64,000 nt of DNA from Pterois miles. Its lineage: Eukaryota > Chordata > Actinopteri > Perciformes > Scorpaenidae. Both the position numbers and the translations under genes were made by a program. Shown piece by piece: positions 8,844 to 19,400 of this stretch. The notes under the pieces are model-generated. The model was given only the letters and a program-made list of their open reading frames with translations. It was not told the DNA's origin and did no database searches. The stretch's first letter is position 1. Each line of letters starts with the position of its first letter. The stretch lies in NCBI GenBank assembly GCA_947000775.1, contig CAMQGK010000149.1:569001-633000 (forward strand), in the 5' to 3' direction.

Positions 8844-10690
8844 GTGTCCACTGGAAGGAAAGTAGATAAGGAGACTTGGTGGTGGAATGAGGATGTGCAG
8901 GAGTGTATACAGAGAAAGAGGTTAGCTAAGAAGAAGTGGGACACTGAGAGGACTGAAGAGAGTAGACAAGAGTATTGGGAAATGCAGCGTAAGGTGAAAG
9001 TTGAGGTAGCAAAGGCCAAACAAGGGGCGTACGACGACTTGCATGCTGGGTTGGACAGTAAGGAGGGAGAGACTGATCTATACAGGTTGGACAGACAGAG
9101 AGACAGAGATGGGAAGAACCTGCAGCAGGTTAGGCTGATTAAGGATCAGGATGGAGGGGGATGGACAGGTGCCAGTAGTGTGATGGGAAGATGGAAAGAG
9201 TACTTTGAAGAGCTGATGAATGAGGAAAATGAGAGAGAACGAAGAGTAGAAGAGGGGACTGTTGTGGACCAGGAAGTAGCAAAGATCAGTAAGGATGAAG
9301 TGAGGAGGGTATTGAAGAGGATGAAGAGTGGAAAGGCACTCGGTCCTGATGATATACCTGTGGAGGTGTGGAAGTGTCTAGGAGAGGTGGCAGTAGAGTT
9401 TCTGACTGGGTTGTTCAACAGGATCTGAGATAGAGAGAAAATGCCGGAGGAATGGAGGAGAAGTGTGCTGGTGTCCATTTTTAAGAACAAGGGAGATGTA
9501 CAGAGTTGTAGTAACTACAGAGGAATAAAGCTGATGAGCCAGACAATGATGTTATGGGAGAGAGTAGTGGAAGCTAGACTAAGGACAGAAGTGAGCATTT
9601 GTGAGCAGCAGTATGGTTTCATGCCAAAAAAGAGTCCTACAGATGCAGGATTTGCTTTGAGGATGTTGATAGAGAAGCACAGAGAAGGTCAGAGGGAGCT
9701 ACATAGTGTCTGTAGACCTGGAGAAAGCTGATGACAGGAAGTCCAGAGAGGAGCTGTGAGACTGGATGAGGAGGTAGAGTGGTGCAGGACATGGATGAGG
9801 ACTGTAAGACAGTGGTGAGCTGTGCTGTAGGTGTGACGGAGGAGTTCAAGGTGGAGGTGGGACTGGATCAGGGATCAGCTCTGAGCCCCTTCTTGTTCGC
9901 TATGGTGATGGACAGGCTGACAGATGAGGTTAGACAGGAATCTCCATGGACTATGATGTTAGCAGATGACATCATGATCTGCAGTGAGAGCAGGGAACAG
10001 GTGGAGGAGAAGCTAGAAAGGTGGAGGTTTGCCCTGGAAAGGAGAGGAATGAAGGTTAGCAGCAAGACAGAGTACATGTGTGTGAATGAGAGGGACCCAA
10101 GTGGACGAGTGATGTGACAGGGTGAAGAGATAAAGAAGGTGGAGGACTTTAAGTACTTAGGGTCAACAGTCTAGAGCGATGGAGAGTGTGGAAAAGAGGT
10201 GAAGAGGCGTGTACAGGCCGGCTGGAACGGGTGGAGAAAAGTGTCAGGTGTGATGTGTGATAGAAGAGTTTCAGCTAAAATGAAAGGAGAGGTGTACAAA
10301 ACTGGTGAGACCAGCGATACTGTTTGGTTTAGAGACAGTGTCACTGAGGAAAAGAGAGGAGGCAGAGCTGGAGGTAGCAGAGATGAAGATGTTGAGCTTC
10401 TCTTTAAAGATAAAGATAAAGAGAGATAAGAGTGAGCTACAGTCAGAGAGGCCAGACTGAGATGGTTTGGACATGTCCAGAGCAGAAATAGTGAATATAT
10501 TGGTAGAAGGATGCTGAGTTTTGAACTGCCAGGCAGGAGGCCTAGAGGAAGACCAGAGAGGAGGTTTATGGATGCAGTGAAAGAGGACGTGAAGGTAGTT
10601 GGTGTGAGAGAAGAGGATACAGGAGGCAGGATTAGATGGAGGCAGCTGATTGGCTGTGGTGACCCCTGAAGGGAAAAGGCGAAAGGAGAA
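8844..10690 (+). pseudogene. RTE reverse transcriptase region
   Basis: An open frame at 8844-9428 carries the linker and KRMKSGKALGPDDIPVEVWK; 9441-9731 has MPEEWRRSVLVSIFKNKGD and NYRGIKLMSQT; after a deletion, 9779-10117 has LDQGSALSPFLFAMVMDRL and MMLADDIMICSES, where the catalytic box is LADD. The tail of the thumb (KYLGSTV) is at 10150-10175. At least four frame breaks are seen. The order and spacing match RTE polyproteins. Confidence 0.8.
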
Positions 10691-10700
10691 GAAGAAGAAG

Positions 10701-10717
10701 ATGTAAAATTGTAGAAT
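10701..10717 (+). repeat. Target-site duplication, right copy
   Basis: Same 17 bases as 7668-7684, directly after the GAA tail of the RTE LINE. Confidence 0.9.
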
Positions 10718-11293
10718 GTTTTAGTTGCCACATAATTTATTGGCAAGAAGGGCTTACACATTGTATGGAAAACCATGGAGGCCATGAGTACATTGATTTA
10801 TTTATTTTTCTACTCATAATGTTTATGCATCTTTTTGTCTCAGTTTTAACCTTTACTCTATTTATTTATTTATTGCTGTATAATTTTTAAACAGGTCATA
10901 AATCCTTCTCTATCATCTATTATATATTACTGTAACAAAATAAAATCTCCTTCAAACAACTGGGAAACAAGTTTCTCACCAAAAACTAAATTTTTCAGTT
11001 GTAACGTTGGAATTTACGCTCGCCCAATATTAATCTCAGATCCTGAATGAGTCAGAACTCTAATTCAATGGCACCATCAGGGTCGGTTCCTTGGACACAG
11101 CAGTTATAACAGTCTACAAGGGTATCATCAGGTATCCACAGGTATTATAGACATGAGGAATAGAATCCTGTCACAGGAACTGAAATGCAGCTGTGGGTGA
11201 TTAGAGGTTCTGGTAGTTTTTGATGAATTACAACAAACTGGAAAACTTTTCTGAATAATAACTTTGGATCAGAAGGGATGGGACGTTCTGTTG
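10718..11293. other. Non-coding spacer
   Basis: AT-rich to 10990, then plain sequence running up to the hatching-enzyme pseudogene. It may include that copy's old 3' untranslated region (11150-11293). I see no ORF or known repeat. Confidence 0.5.
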
Positions 11294-12035
11294 TTAGCAA
11301 CCATAAAGCAGTTTGATTCTCCTGATGTCCCAGTAGGACATGCCCTTCCTCTGGCCGATCTTTACGTTGGGGTCTGGGATGGGGGTGATGGAGTCCTTCC
11401 CATACAGGATGGAGAAGGCTTTTCTTCCATAGTGCCTGATTGAGGAGTAGTCATAGGGGGTGTTCAGGTTGTCAGTGACCCACCAGTAGAGGTTGTAGGC
11501 CATTTGTGGTTTGATGTTCTCCCAGTTGATCCTGACGTAGTTGTTGCGGTCGCTCCTGGTCTGCTCGTGCTGGAAGCCCAGAGCATGGTTGATCTCATGC
11601 TGGATGATGCCATGGTAGAGGCAGCCCTGCCTTTTCAGAGACAGGACCTGTCTACCTCCCGTTCTGCCCAGAAAAGAGAAAAATCCGCCTCTGTTCTCAG
11701 TGCTGACGTAGTCATACTCATTCTGATGAGAAACAAAATGGATGCGGGTGCTACTGTGGAAGGCCTTCATGGCCTTGTCAATGTTCTGCCTCTGAGCTCA
11801 TGGTGAAGGGAATCGTCAACAGGCCATTGGAGGTTTTTGGAGGTTTTCCTCCACAGGCAATTGTGGTACCAGCACCGCATTGCATTTCTGGTCTTGGGAG
11901 CCAACATATCTCCCTCCGACAGGATATCATTGTTGGTGTTGTTGGAGGTCAGAATCATCGACGGTGTCATCTTGGTCACTTGGTCCTCTGCTCCACTTCC
12001 TTCCTTCCTCCATGAGAGGATGTGCCTGAGAGAGT
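11294..12035 (-). pseudogene. Hatching enzyme (high choriolytic enzyme, astacin family) pseudogene A
   Basis: Astacin metalloproteases of this group digest the egg envelope at hatching. Minus-strand 11770-11294 encodes most of the catalytic domain: the zinc site HEINHALGFQHE is intact, and the frame ends LLYGC-stop as in the family. Defects are visible. Two domain cysteines are replaced (STRIHF and GGFFSF, where copy B has Cys), and the Met-turn reads SSIRHYG with Arg instead of Met. The N-terminal mature part and propeptide (EGD-type aspartate switch, NAMRCW) lie in other frames because of indels around 11790-11860. The usual signal peptide is missing and a LINE is joined there instead. No introns are seen, as known for hatching enzymes of many teleosts. 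Confidence 0.85.
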
Positions 12036-12655
12036 GTGAAGCGGCTGGGATGAGGATCAGCAGCTCTAATTCGGAGGCCATGTTCTCAGCAGGAAACCAA
12101 TGGATTGTCTACTCCGGGTAGGGAATACCCCAAGTGATGTAGTTCAAGTACTTTGGGGTCTTGTTTGCGAGTGAGGGGACAATGGAACGTGAGACTGGAG
12201 AATCGGAGCAGTGATCTACCGGTCAATCTTCATTCCTACTCTCACCTATGGTCATGAGGGCTGGGTCATGACAGATGGATTTTCTCAGGAGGGGGGCAGG
12301 TGTTTCCCTTAGAGATAGGGTGAGAAGCTCAGCCATCCATGAGGGACTCTGAGTAGAGCCGCTGCTCCATTATATTAAAAGGAGCCAATTGAGGTGGTTC
12401 GGGCATCTGGTAAGGATGCCCCATAGGCGCCCCCCTAGGAAAGTGTTTCAGGCAGGACCAGCTAGGAGGAGGCCCAGGGGAAGACCCAGGACTAGGTGGA
12501 GAGATTATATCTCCACACTGGCCTGGGAACACCTTGGGTTCCCCCAGTCAGAGCTGGTTAATGTGGCCTGGGAAAGGGAAGTTTGGGGTCCCCTGCTGGA
12601 GCTGTTGCCCCCGTGACCCGACCCGGATAAGAGGTTGAAGATGAGTGAGTGAGTG
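12030..12655 (+). mobile_element. RTE/Rex3-like LINE, 3' part
   Basis: The plus strand carries the end of a Rex3-like RT (CEAAGMRISSSNSEAM, then LTYGHEGWVMT, QLRWFGHLVRMP, GRPRTRWRDYIST, VWGPLLELLPP) and finishes with a GATGAGTGAGTGAG tail at about 12638-12652, the GATG-type tail known for Rex3. It is 5' truncated at about 12032, inside what should be the hatching-enzyme signal peptide, with a few bases of shared sequence at the joint. Copy C at 43735-44345 is its inverted twin. Confidence 0.75.
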
Positions 12656-12990
12656 TATAAAAATACTTCATATAAGGTATCACAATTTATAAGCAGGTAG
12701 CAGTGAAATTGTAATAGTCATAACAATGTAAACTCAGAAAAATATCTCATTTAAATATGATAAATATAAACTGAGTAACTCAAGCAGATACATGTTATCT
12801 CTGATCACTGTGCAGACATACTGTAAACCTCAACACAGTCAGTGCATATTAATAATGCAGGCAAGAATGCATGAATTTCAGATGGGATTTAACACCGGGA
12901 ATAATGTATGAGCTTGCATTCTATATGTTGTTGCCAAGGTAACCAGGCATTTCAGTGTGTTGTTGGTATACAATGATGTAGCTGGATCTA
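12656..12990. repeat. Inverted-repeat flank (partner 43430-43735)
   Basis: The reverse complement matches 43430-43735, including the ATTTATAAGCAGGTAGCAG stretch and the GTTGTTGGTATACAATG stretch near 12960. This shows the A and C hatching-enzyme copies sit in one duplicated, inverted genomic block. The C-side partner has lost many C-containing bases. Confidence 0.7.
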
Positions 12991-13469
12991 AAATTGAGGG
13001 AAAATAGAAAATATAATATAATCTCTAAAACAATCTCACTCAGTTACTGTAAACTGATCTTGAGTCATTCCTAATGTTGAACACAGTGTACTTTTACTTA
13101 TTGGCCCTTGTGTTTTTACTGTGAACTGTATTATTAATAAAGAGCTCTATTCTGGGTGTTGTCAGACCTCCATTCAGCCCCTCTCCCTCAGTCTCTGTGG
13201 TAACAGTAATAATGAAAACTACATGTTTTGATCAGAAAGCTTTTATCAAGGCAAAATCTCAAACTGCTATGGGGAAAGGTTTGCGGCAGGATTTTGTGTC
13301 TGTATGTGGTCGGAGATGTCTTTGACTCAAATGTATTTTCCAGCAACCAAAAATCAAAGAATAAAGACATTTCCCCTCACAATTTTGTGTTAGTTTTTTA
13401 TTGGATAAGGGACAAAGATAACATGATTTATTAATATTATCATATTTTTATTTTCATTTGTTAACACCA
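12991..13469. other. Non-coding; weak continuation of the inverted block
   Basis: No gene is seen. Its reverse complement aligns patchily with 43300-43430 (for example GAGGGAGAGGGGCTGAATGG), where the partner carries many small deletions. Confidence 0.45.
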
Positions 13470-13990
13470 CCTTTTATCCTCCCGGGCCAAATTGACCCAG
13501 TCTGTTTTGACTGCTTGTAAAGCATGAGATATAAAATGATCTCCATTTTTTTTTGTTTCTCCTTGTTAGTGAACATGTTTCCAACATATTAACATATATT
13601 TTATATTTATTTTTGTAATATATGGTATGACAGATCTAATTTACATAAAATTATACCTCGGTTCTTTAGTAAAAAAAAACAGAAATTCTGAATTATTTCC
13701 ACTAAGGTTATTATCAGAGGCACACAAATTGGTAGAATATCACAGACAGGTATATGACAAAGTTTAGTCAGGATATTGTTTTGAAACCATTTCAATATTT
13801 TTAATATTTTTAATATTTTCAGCAAATAGTCACACTTGTCATCCTCCCAGGTCAAATTGACCTGGTCTTGTTTGACTGGTTTGTAAAAGCATGAAATATA
13901 AAATGATCACACTATTCTGTGTCACACTTTTTAGTCAACTTGTTTCCAACACATTACCACAAATTTTACATTAATTTTGGGATATATGGT
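13470..13990. repeat. Two tandem copies of a repeat with GGTCAAATTGACC core
   Basis: TCCTCCCGGGCCAAATTGAC at 13478 and TCCTCCCAGGTCAAATTGAC at 13848 begin two ~145-base matching stretches (each followed by AGCATGARATATAAAATGAT). The palindromic core recurs at 15528, 15680, 45270 and 45440. No coding. Confidence 0.55.
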
Positions 13991-13997
13991 ATAATAT

Positions 13998-14334
13998 GGG
14001 GCGGCAGTAGCTCAGTCTGTAGGGAGTTAGCTTGGGAACCGGAGGGTCACCGGTTCAAGTCCCGACATGGACCAAAAACTGAGTGTGAACTGGTAGCTGG
14101 AGAGGTGCCAGTTTACCTTTTGGGCACTGCCGAGGTGCCCCTGAGCAAGGCACCAAACCCCCAACTGCTCGGGGCGCTTGTCAGGAGCAGCCCCCTCACT
14201 CTGACGTCTCTCCATTGATGCATGTTTGTGTGTTTCAGGTCTGCATGTACCATGTATGAGTTTAACAGAGTGTAAAATTGAATTTCCCCATTGTGGGACT
14301 AATAAAGGTAGATCTTCTTCTTCTTCTTCTTCTT
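13998..14334 (+). mobile_element. tRNA-derived SINE, copy 1
   Basis: An A-box-like GTAGCTCAGTCTGTAGGGA and B box GGTTCAAGTCC are present near the 5' end; the body is followed by a 3' end TTTCCCCATTGTGGGACTAATAAAGGT and a CTT-repeat tail. Three copies of this family lie in the window, all on the plus strand (also 23666, 52121). Its 3' end is the same as the short insertions at 34837, 60538 and 61131, which suggests a shared L2-type tail recognised by a partner LINE. It sits at the 3' end of the R2/R4-like fragment. Confidence 0.85.
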
Positions 14335-15440
14335 CATCTATCACCACCACCCTCTTCTGCTCATCATCCACCACCACAATGTCCGGTTGGTTAGCCAGGA
14401 GCTGTTTTTCAGTCTGGAAGTCCTGGAAGGAACTTGGTCCAGTTTTTTCTCAGCCGCCTTCTGTGGTATGTCCCATTGGGATCTGGGTACTTCTAGTCCA
14501 TATTGGGTACAGATGTTCCTGTACACTGATCCAGCTAACATCTTACACCCTGCTACTATATGCTGTATATCAGGGGGCATCTTTCAGTCTACACCTTGGG
14601 TCTGATCTACCAGACTCTATCTTCTCTATCTAGATTCTGGCCTCTATGGCTCTTGTACTTAGGGCCTGTTTTTGTGCTGCCATGATTAGTGCCTCTGCGC
14701 TGTCTGTCAGTCCAGCATTTTCCAGCCATTGGTACCTTTTCTTGATATCAGCCACTTCTTCGATTTGATGGTGGTTCATACCATGTAGGGGCTGCCTGAG
14801 ACATTCACTTAGCAGTTCATCCTTTGGGGCCATTTTCTTGATATATTCTTGGACTTTCCATGTTTCATCCAGGACTATGGCCTTGACGCTCACTAGTCCT
14901 CAGCTTCCCTCTTTCAGCTAAGTGTACAGCCTCAGGGTGCTGGACTTGGGGTGAAACCCTCCGTGCATGGTGAGGAGCTTTCTTGTCTTGATATCTGTGG
15001 CTTCAATCTCCTCTTTTGACCAGCTTATGATCCCAGCAGGATATCTGATAACTGGTAGTGCTTATTGTTGATGGCTCGGATCTTGTTCTTATCATTCGGT
15101 TGACTTTTCAGGACTTGCGTTACTCTCTGGATATTTGGCTGTGGTTGACTTCCTTGCGGCCTACTCATAGCTGTCTTGGATATATCACCTATGCTGCCCT
15201 CCTGTAGGTCAACCCCTTCAGTTCTGATCATCCTGCCTCTCTTTGAGACCATCCAGCCACACTTGACCAGTCCAAATGACATGCGTCGTTGCTGTAGATC
15301 CTGGTGGTGTGGATCAGTGAGTCTATATCTCACTCATTCCTGGCGTACAGCTTGATGTCATCCATGTAGAGCAGGAATCACCACCACCACTACGGAGTCT
15401 GGACCCATAGCCACTCTTTGTGATAATCTGGTTGTTGTTG
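14335..15440 (-). mobile_element. R2/R4-superfamily LINE 3' part, copy 1
   Basis: The minus strand reads an RT from motif C on: YMDDIKLYARNE (15340-15375), FGLVKCGWM, RGRMIRTEGV, then KMAPKDELLSECLRQPLHGM (14780-14850), HIVAGCKMLAGS with a Cys-His pattern (14535-14570), YGLEVPRSQWDIP, and NQPDIVVVDDEQ near 14370. This is the C-terminal half of an R2/R4-type polyprotein, with frameshifts. The 87-codon frame 14630-14893 is the best preserved. An inverted copy lies at 45593-46735. Confidence 0.7.
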
Positions 15441-15447
15441 AAGTGTT

Positions 15448-15475
15448 TATGTGTGTGTGTGTGTGTGTGTGTGTG
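15448..15475 (+). repeat. (TG)n microsatellite
   Basis: About 14 TG units; the inverted partner at 45508-45592 is a longer CA run. Confidence 0.9.
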
Positions 15476-15524
15476 TTCATTGGGCTGAAAAGTGCAATAG
15501 TATGAGCCATTGCACCACTAAATG

Positions 15525-15718
15525 TGGCCGGGTCAAATTGACCCGGGAAGACCACAGGGTTTAACAAAAATAGTTATAATTATTTTTACTTACAAAGACC
15601 ACAGTATGGAACCATCCATGTAATTTTCAGGCAATTATATGGAAGAAAACCAAAGTTATGGCATTTTAAATTTTGAAATCGGGTCAAATTGACCTGAAGA
15701 CCACACAAGGGTTAAAAT
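15525..15718. mobile_element. Possible piggyBac-like non-autonomous termini
   Basis: Two GGTCAAATTGACC palindromes (15530 and 15681) are each followed by GAAGACCACA and GGGTT(T)AA. The second ends GACCACACAAGGGTTAA, where TTAA could be the piggyBac target site. The two ends face the same way, so this is not one simple element. Assignment rests on this short motif only. Confidence 0.3.
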
Positions 15719-15895
15719 CCGGACGTAGTCTCATGGATCCTTTGGCTAAATGCACCAAGTCCATTGCTGTCAACATCCATGCTGTTATCTCCATGTGAAA
15801 GAATTTGTTTTCTTGTGATAACTTGTGATTTTGGGATAATGACATGAAATGTTGATACTATCCTATGAATTTTTCACTTTTTTTGACATATTACA

Positions 15896-15912
15896 CTTTA
15901 TATATATATGTG

Positions 15913-15974
<62 letters not shown>

Positions 15975-16048
15975 ATATATATGTGTATATATATATGTAT
16001 ATATGTTATATATATATATATATATGTATATACAGTATATATATATTT
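15896..16048. repeat. (TA)n / (TATG)n low-complexity tract
   Basis: An almost pure TA run from 15913 to 15963, then mixed TATATG units to 16048. Confidence 0.95.
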
Positions 16049-16210
16049 AGTTTTATCAACTAACTGTACTGACTTTTTTTAATTTTTTTGACATACAATA
16101 CTGTTTTTTTATGATATACTACGACTTTTTTGAGCATACGATAAAATGACTTTAACTCAATGAACTATTCTGTGACTTTCAATATACTGTACAATTTTTT
16201 AAAACTTTTT

Positions 16211-16860
16211 TTAAAATATTTTTTTCCATTTTCTAATCACTAATCTAAATTCAGCTTTTAACTGAACTGCTTTTAAGTTCATCCCCTCCAGTGCAGGGCC
16301 TGGCTGTTTGTAGCCTGTTATCCTCCTGAAGCCCCCCACACCTCCCTGGAGCTTCCAGTATTTGGGGACCAGCCTGATGAGGTTGTGGTCTGATCCTCCG
16401 AGGGGGGGCAGGGCAGTGGAGCTGTAGGCCTCCTTAGTGTTGGCATACAGCAGGTCCAGGGTCCTGTTTTCTCTGGTGTTACAGGTTACATCCTGGGTGA
16501 AGTTGGTTAATGTTTTGGAGACTTTAACCATGTTAAAGTCTCTATTGATGATGATGAATACGTTGGGGTGTTGGGGTGTTTGGTCTGTAATCCGGCGACG
16601 GTGGAGCTGATGGCGTCACTCGCCTGTGCAGCCACGGCACCCGGGGGAATATACACAATGACTGTGATGGCAGATAATGAGGCCTCAGACTCACAGATGC
16701 GGTGTTTAACAGAAACATGATCAGGATTACACCATGGAGAGTTAACAAGGACAGCGAGCCCCCCTCCTGTCCTCTTCCCGCTCCGCTGGTCCCTGTCCGC
16801 TCTCACTAAAGGTGAAGCCGGTCGGCTCCACTCAGCAGTCCGGTGTCGTCCCGTTCAGCC
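16211..16860 (-). mobile_element. CR1/Rex1-type LINE endonuclease fragment
   Basis: Minus-strand frames carry a block with VLVNSPWCNPDHVSVK (about 16690-16750), SAITVIVYIPPGA, an IIDRDFN-like block near 16540, and CNTRENRTLDLLYANTKEAYSS then PLGGSDHNLIRLVP (16380-16490). These are the last endonuclease motifs of CR1/Rex1-type LINEs. After the SDHN block the reading jumps to an ITGYKQPGPALEG block, so the linker to the RT is internally deleted and the RT is absent. Confidence 0.7.
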
Positions 16861-17867
16861 ACGTCATGCCTCCCTATATTCCCTCTGGCTCCTCACTAGG
16901 GCTGATGATGAGCTGATGAGAGAAAAATTCATCTCCGTCACGTCTTCTTTTATGTAAAAAAGAGTTCATTACAGTTAAATAAAACAGTGTCCTTAAGCCT
17001 GATCTGAGTGTACTCCAGCCAAAGTTGATAATATATCGTAGTGACCTAAAGCTGGCTTGTACAAAACGTGTCAATCAAAATCTTCCTTGGCACCAGGTAG
17101 GCACCAGCCTCAACTCACTGACACATTGCCATGCCAATCAAAGGTCTGAACCTCTTTCCACACTAAATCATCTGCTCCTCACCTCAGCCCTTAACTGCCT
17201 GCTGCATCCACAATCTCCAAGCAGGCTACCTTTCTCCCTTCATAGACAAAGCCTTCAATCCATGGGAATCCATGTTCCTACTGGCATTCTTCAGCTTTCT
17301 GCACTGCTCAGAGCACCGACCAGTCCAGTTTGAATCAACCCATCTACCTCTTTTGACTAGGCTCATACCTGAGTCCATTTTAAACCATGTACAACTACTT
17401 AAACCTGAGACTAGCCAGTCAAACTTCTCCCCAAGACCCTCTATTGATCTCAGCGACCGGCCAAGCAGTCACACACTTCTGGTTCCACCATCACTTTCAC
17501 CAAATTGTGTCCAGATCGAGAACCCGTGAAATAGAAATCCGTGTTCAAGTGTTCAGCATTTCCACCAGATTGTTGTTTCTGTAACTTTACATTACACTAT
17601 GTATCAATAACAACAGTCCGTCAACCTGTTTGTGTATATATTTTATCTAACTATCTAAACACCAACACTAACAATCGCTAGGTCCTGCTGCTGACAACAG
17701 TGCTTCAGTGTAATGCAGCCAGTGGGGAGCAGTCAGTGGGCCTCTAGTGGGAATCTCCCCGCACAGTGACTGTGGGGGGTGGAGGAGGGGGAATGGGCAA
17801 ATATGACATGGTATGGTTATACAGTAGGTGGGGGCAGGGTTGCATAAACTAATAAGAAGTTTAGAAC

Positions 17868-17870
<3 letters not shown>
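16861..17870. other. Unassigned; possible LINE 5' remnant then unique sequence
   Basis: 16861-17080 may be the start of the CR1/Rex1-like element. From 17080 to 17870 there are only short unsupported frames and no motif I recognise; 17760-17800 is G-rich. Confidence 0.35.

Positions 17871-17914
<44 letters not shown>
17871..17914 (+). repeat. (TG)n microsatellite
   Basis: About 21 TG units leading into the direct repeat, as at 6634. Confidence 0.95.
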
Positions 17915-17917
<3 letters not shown>

Positions 17918-18105
17918 CACAGTTTAGAAGCTGTTGATCATGTCAGTTTTCTTGTCCTCTCTCTCCTCACATCGGCCAAGTGTTCAAATGAACGGAGTAA
18001 TGTCCTTAAAGCCGGACTCAAACTGGATTTTAAATTATTTTCAGCTTTCCATCCATCATTAAACCATATTACAGAAAATACTTCAAAGGTAATTTCTGTT
18101 GGATC
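17915..18105 (+). repeat. Direct repeat, copy 2 (partner 6674-6870)
   Basis: Same sequence and order as copy 1, again immediately after a TG run. Function and family are unknown. Confidence 0.75.
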
Positions 18106-18379
18106 TTTGTTTTGTGCTTTTATTATATGTGTTTGTGGTCTTTAAAGTAATTGAGGCAATCCACTAAGTTCATCTCACTGATTCTAAATATATTTGCTTT
18201 TGCCTTGTCCAGTGCAGCCTCCACTTCAAACTCCATAATTCCGGAAAGACTGTCTAATTAGAGGACTTAATAATGGCAAATGAAAGAAAAGAATAAAAAG
18301 TTTTTGAAGAGAAAAACTCTAGAATGAGCAGGAGCTGCTGTAACAGGCGGCCACTCACGCAGCGCCATGTAGAATGATT
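18106..18379. other. Non-coding
   Basis: I see no gene or known repeat. Confidence 0.4.
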
Positions 18380-19400
18380 TTGAATGGTTTTATAAACTGC
18401 CTTAAATATTCCTTGATGTTATTGAAGTTCTCTTCTGGCTCTCAACGAAGGCGGACGCTTTTTCTCTGCTCCCTCCCTGCCCTTATCTGCCCTGCTTGCT
18501 GCTCTTTGTCTTGTGCTGTCTTGGTCTGATCCTTCGGAGCCTCTCTCTGCATTTCTCTCCGAATACCTAAAGTCATGGAATTGATCAGCTGGTCTCTCAA
18601 CGTAATTGACCAAATTTTCAATTTCAATCAATCCAGATAGATGCTCATTCATATTTGGCCAGTTCCTCGATGTTCCTGATGACCAGGACCTTGGCTGCTC
18701 TGGTGTCCCATTTAGTTTGATGAACACTTTGCAGTTTGCTGTCCATGTCTGCTGAAGTTTTCCCTGGTTTTTCAGGAGTCGTGCTTTTCTGGCGATATCG
18801 GCGTTTTGTTTGGTCAGATGCTCGTCAATGAATACGTTTGAGCCTTTCAGTTTCCTTCCTTGTTTTAGCAGCGCGTTTTTAGTTTTCTGTTGACAAATTT
18901 AATTATTACAGCTTGTTTGCCGCTGTCATCTCTTCGGGGTAGAGGGTGGCATGCCTCAATGCTCTTACAGTCCATTTCAATCCCTTTGGACTGGAGGAAA
19001 GCAGCCACCTGTTGCTCTACAGAGCTGACATCTTGCTCACCGGGCTCCCCCCTGCTGTCATCGGTCACCGCTCGGGCGTATCACCAGGGTTTAATACGGA
19101 GCCCGGTCACAATCACGTCATTGATCCTGGTGTATTGATCCAGCTCCACCACTCGGCTCTCAAGGTACACCAGACGCCGGTCCTTCTCGGCCTTCTGGAT
19201 CCGGAGCGCCTTCACCTCCTCCACCAAGTTCAGGATAGATTTCTGCTGCAGTTTGACCACAGAAATCTCTTCCGACAAGAAGTCAAGAGACTTCTTAATA
19301 TCGTCACCCTCCTCGGCTGTCAGTGCCTTCTTCGGACCCATTTTGCCAGGCAACGTGAGGTAGCGTCAGTTGTTTCCCTAGCCGCCCGCTAGCTAGTTTG
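18380..19400 (-). pseudogene. Non-LTR retrotransposon ORF1-like protein
   Basis: The minus strand gives, in shifted frames, an N-terminal MGPKKALTAEEGD stretch (from about 19340), a coiled coil (LNLVEEVKALRIQKAEKDRR), RVVELDQYTRINDVIVTGL (19085-19160), an RRM-like region with SVEQQVAAFLQSKGIEMDC and IEACHPLPRR, KQAVIIKFVNRK (18895), then GRKLKGSNVFIDEHLTKQN and KVFIKLNGTPE (about 18715). This layout (coiled coil, then an RRM-like nucleic-acid-binding domain) is that of an L1/Tx1-type ORF1 protein, which coats the element RNA. At least three frame breaks are seen; no ORF2 follows. Confidence 0.6.

Larger units (their letters stand above)
7685..10700 (+). mobile_element. RTE-clade LINE, near full length, flanked by target-site duplication
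   Basis: This 3-kb non-LTR element has an apurinic-like endonuclease followed by a reverse transcriptase on one strand, and ends in a GAA-repeat tail (10687-10700). It is bounded by a perfect 17-base target-site duplication, so both ends are known. The 5' region has the GAAGGGCATCCAACGTAAAA motif typical of RTE elements. Multiple frameshifts and stops break the ORF. Downstream of the RT, the typical RLRWFGHVQ block and a final GCGDP-like block are visible near 10450-10660. Confidence 0.85.

Noticed and set aside
10171..10785. 204-codon minus-strand Ser/Leu/Pro-rich frame
   Set aside because: It is the antisense of the RTE LINE 3' end; the plus strand carries the RT motifs.
13998..14070. Possible tRNA gene from the A and B boxes
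   Set aside because: The tRNA-like part cannot fold a complete cloverleaf by eye, is followed by a SINE body and tail, and recurs at 23666 and 52121.
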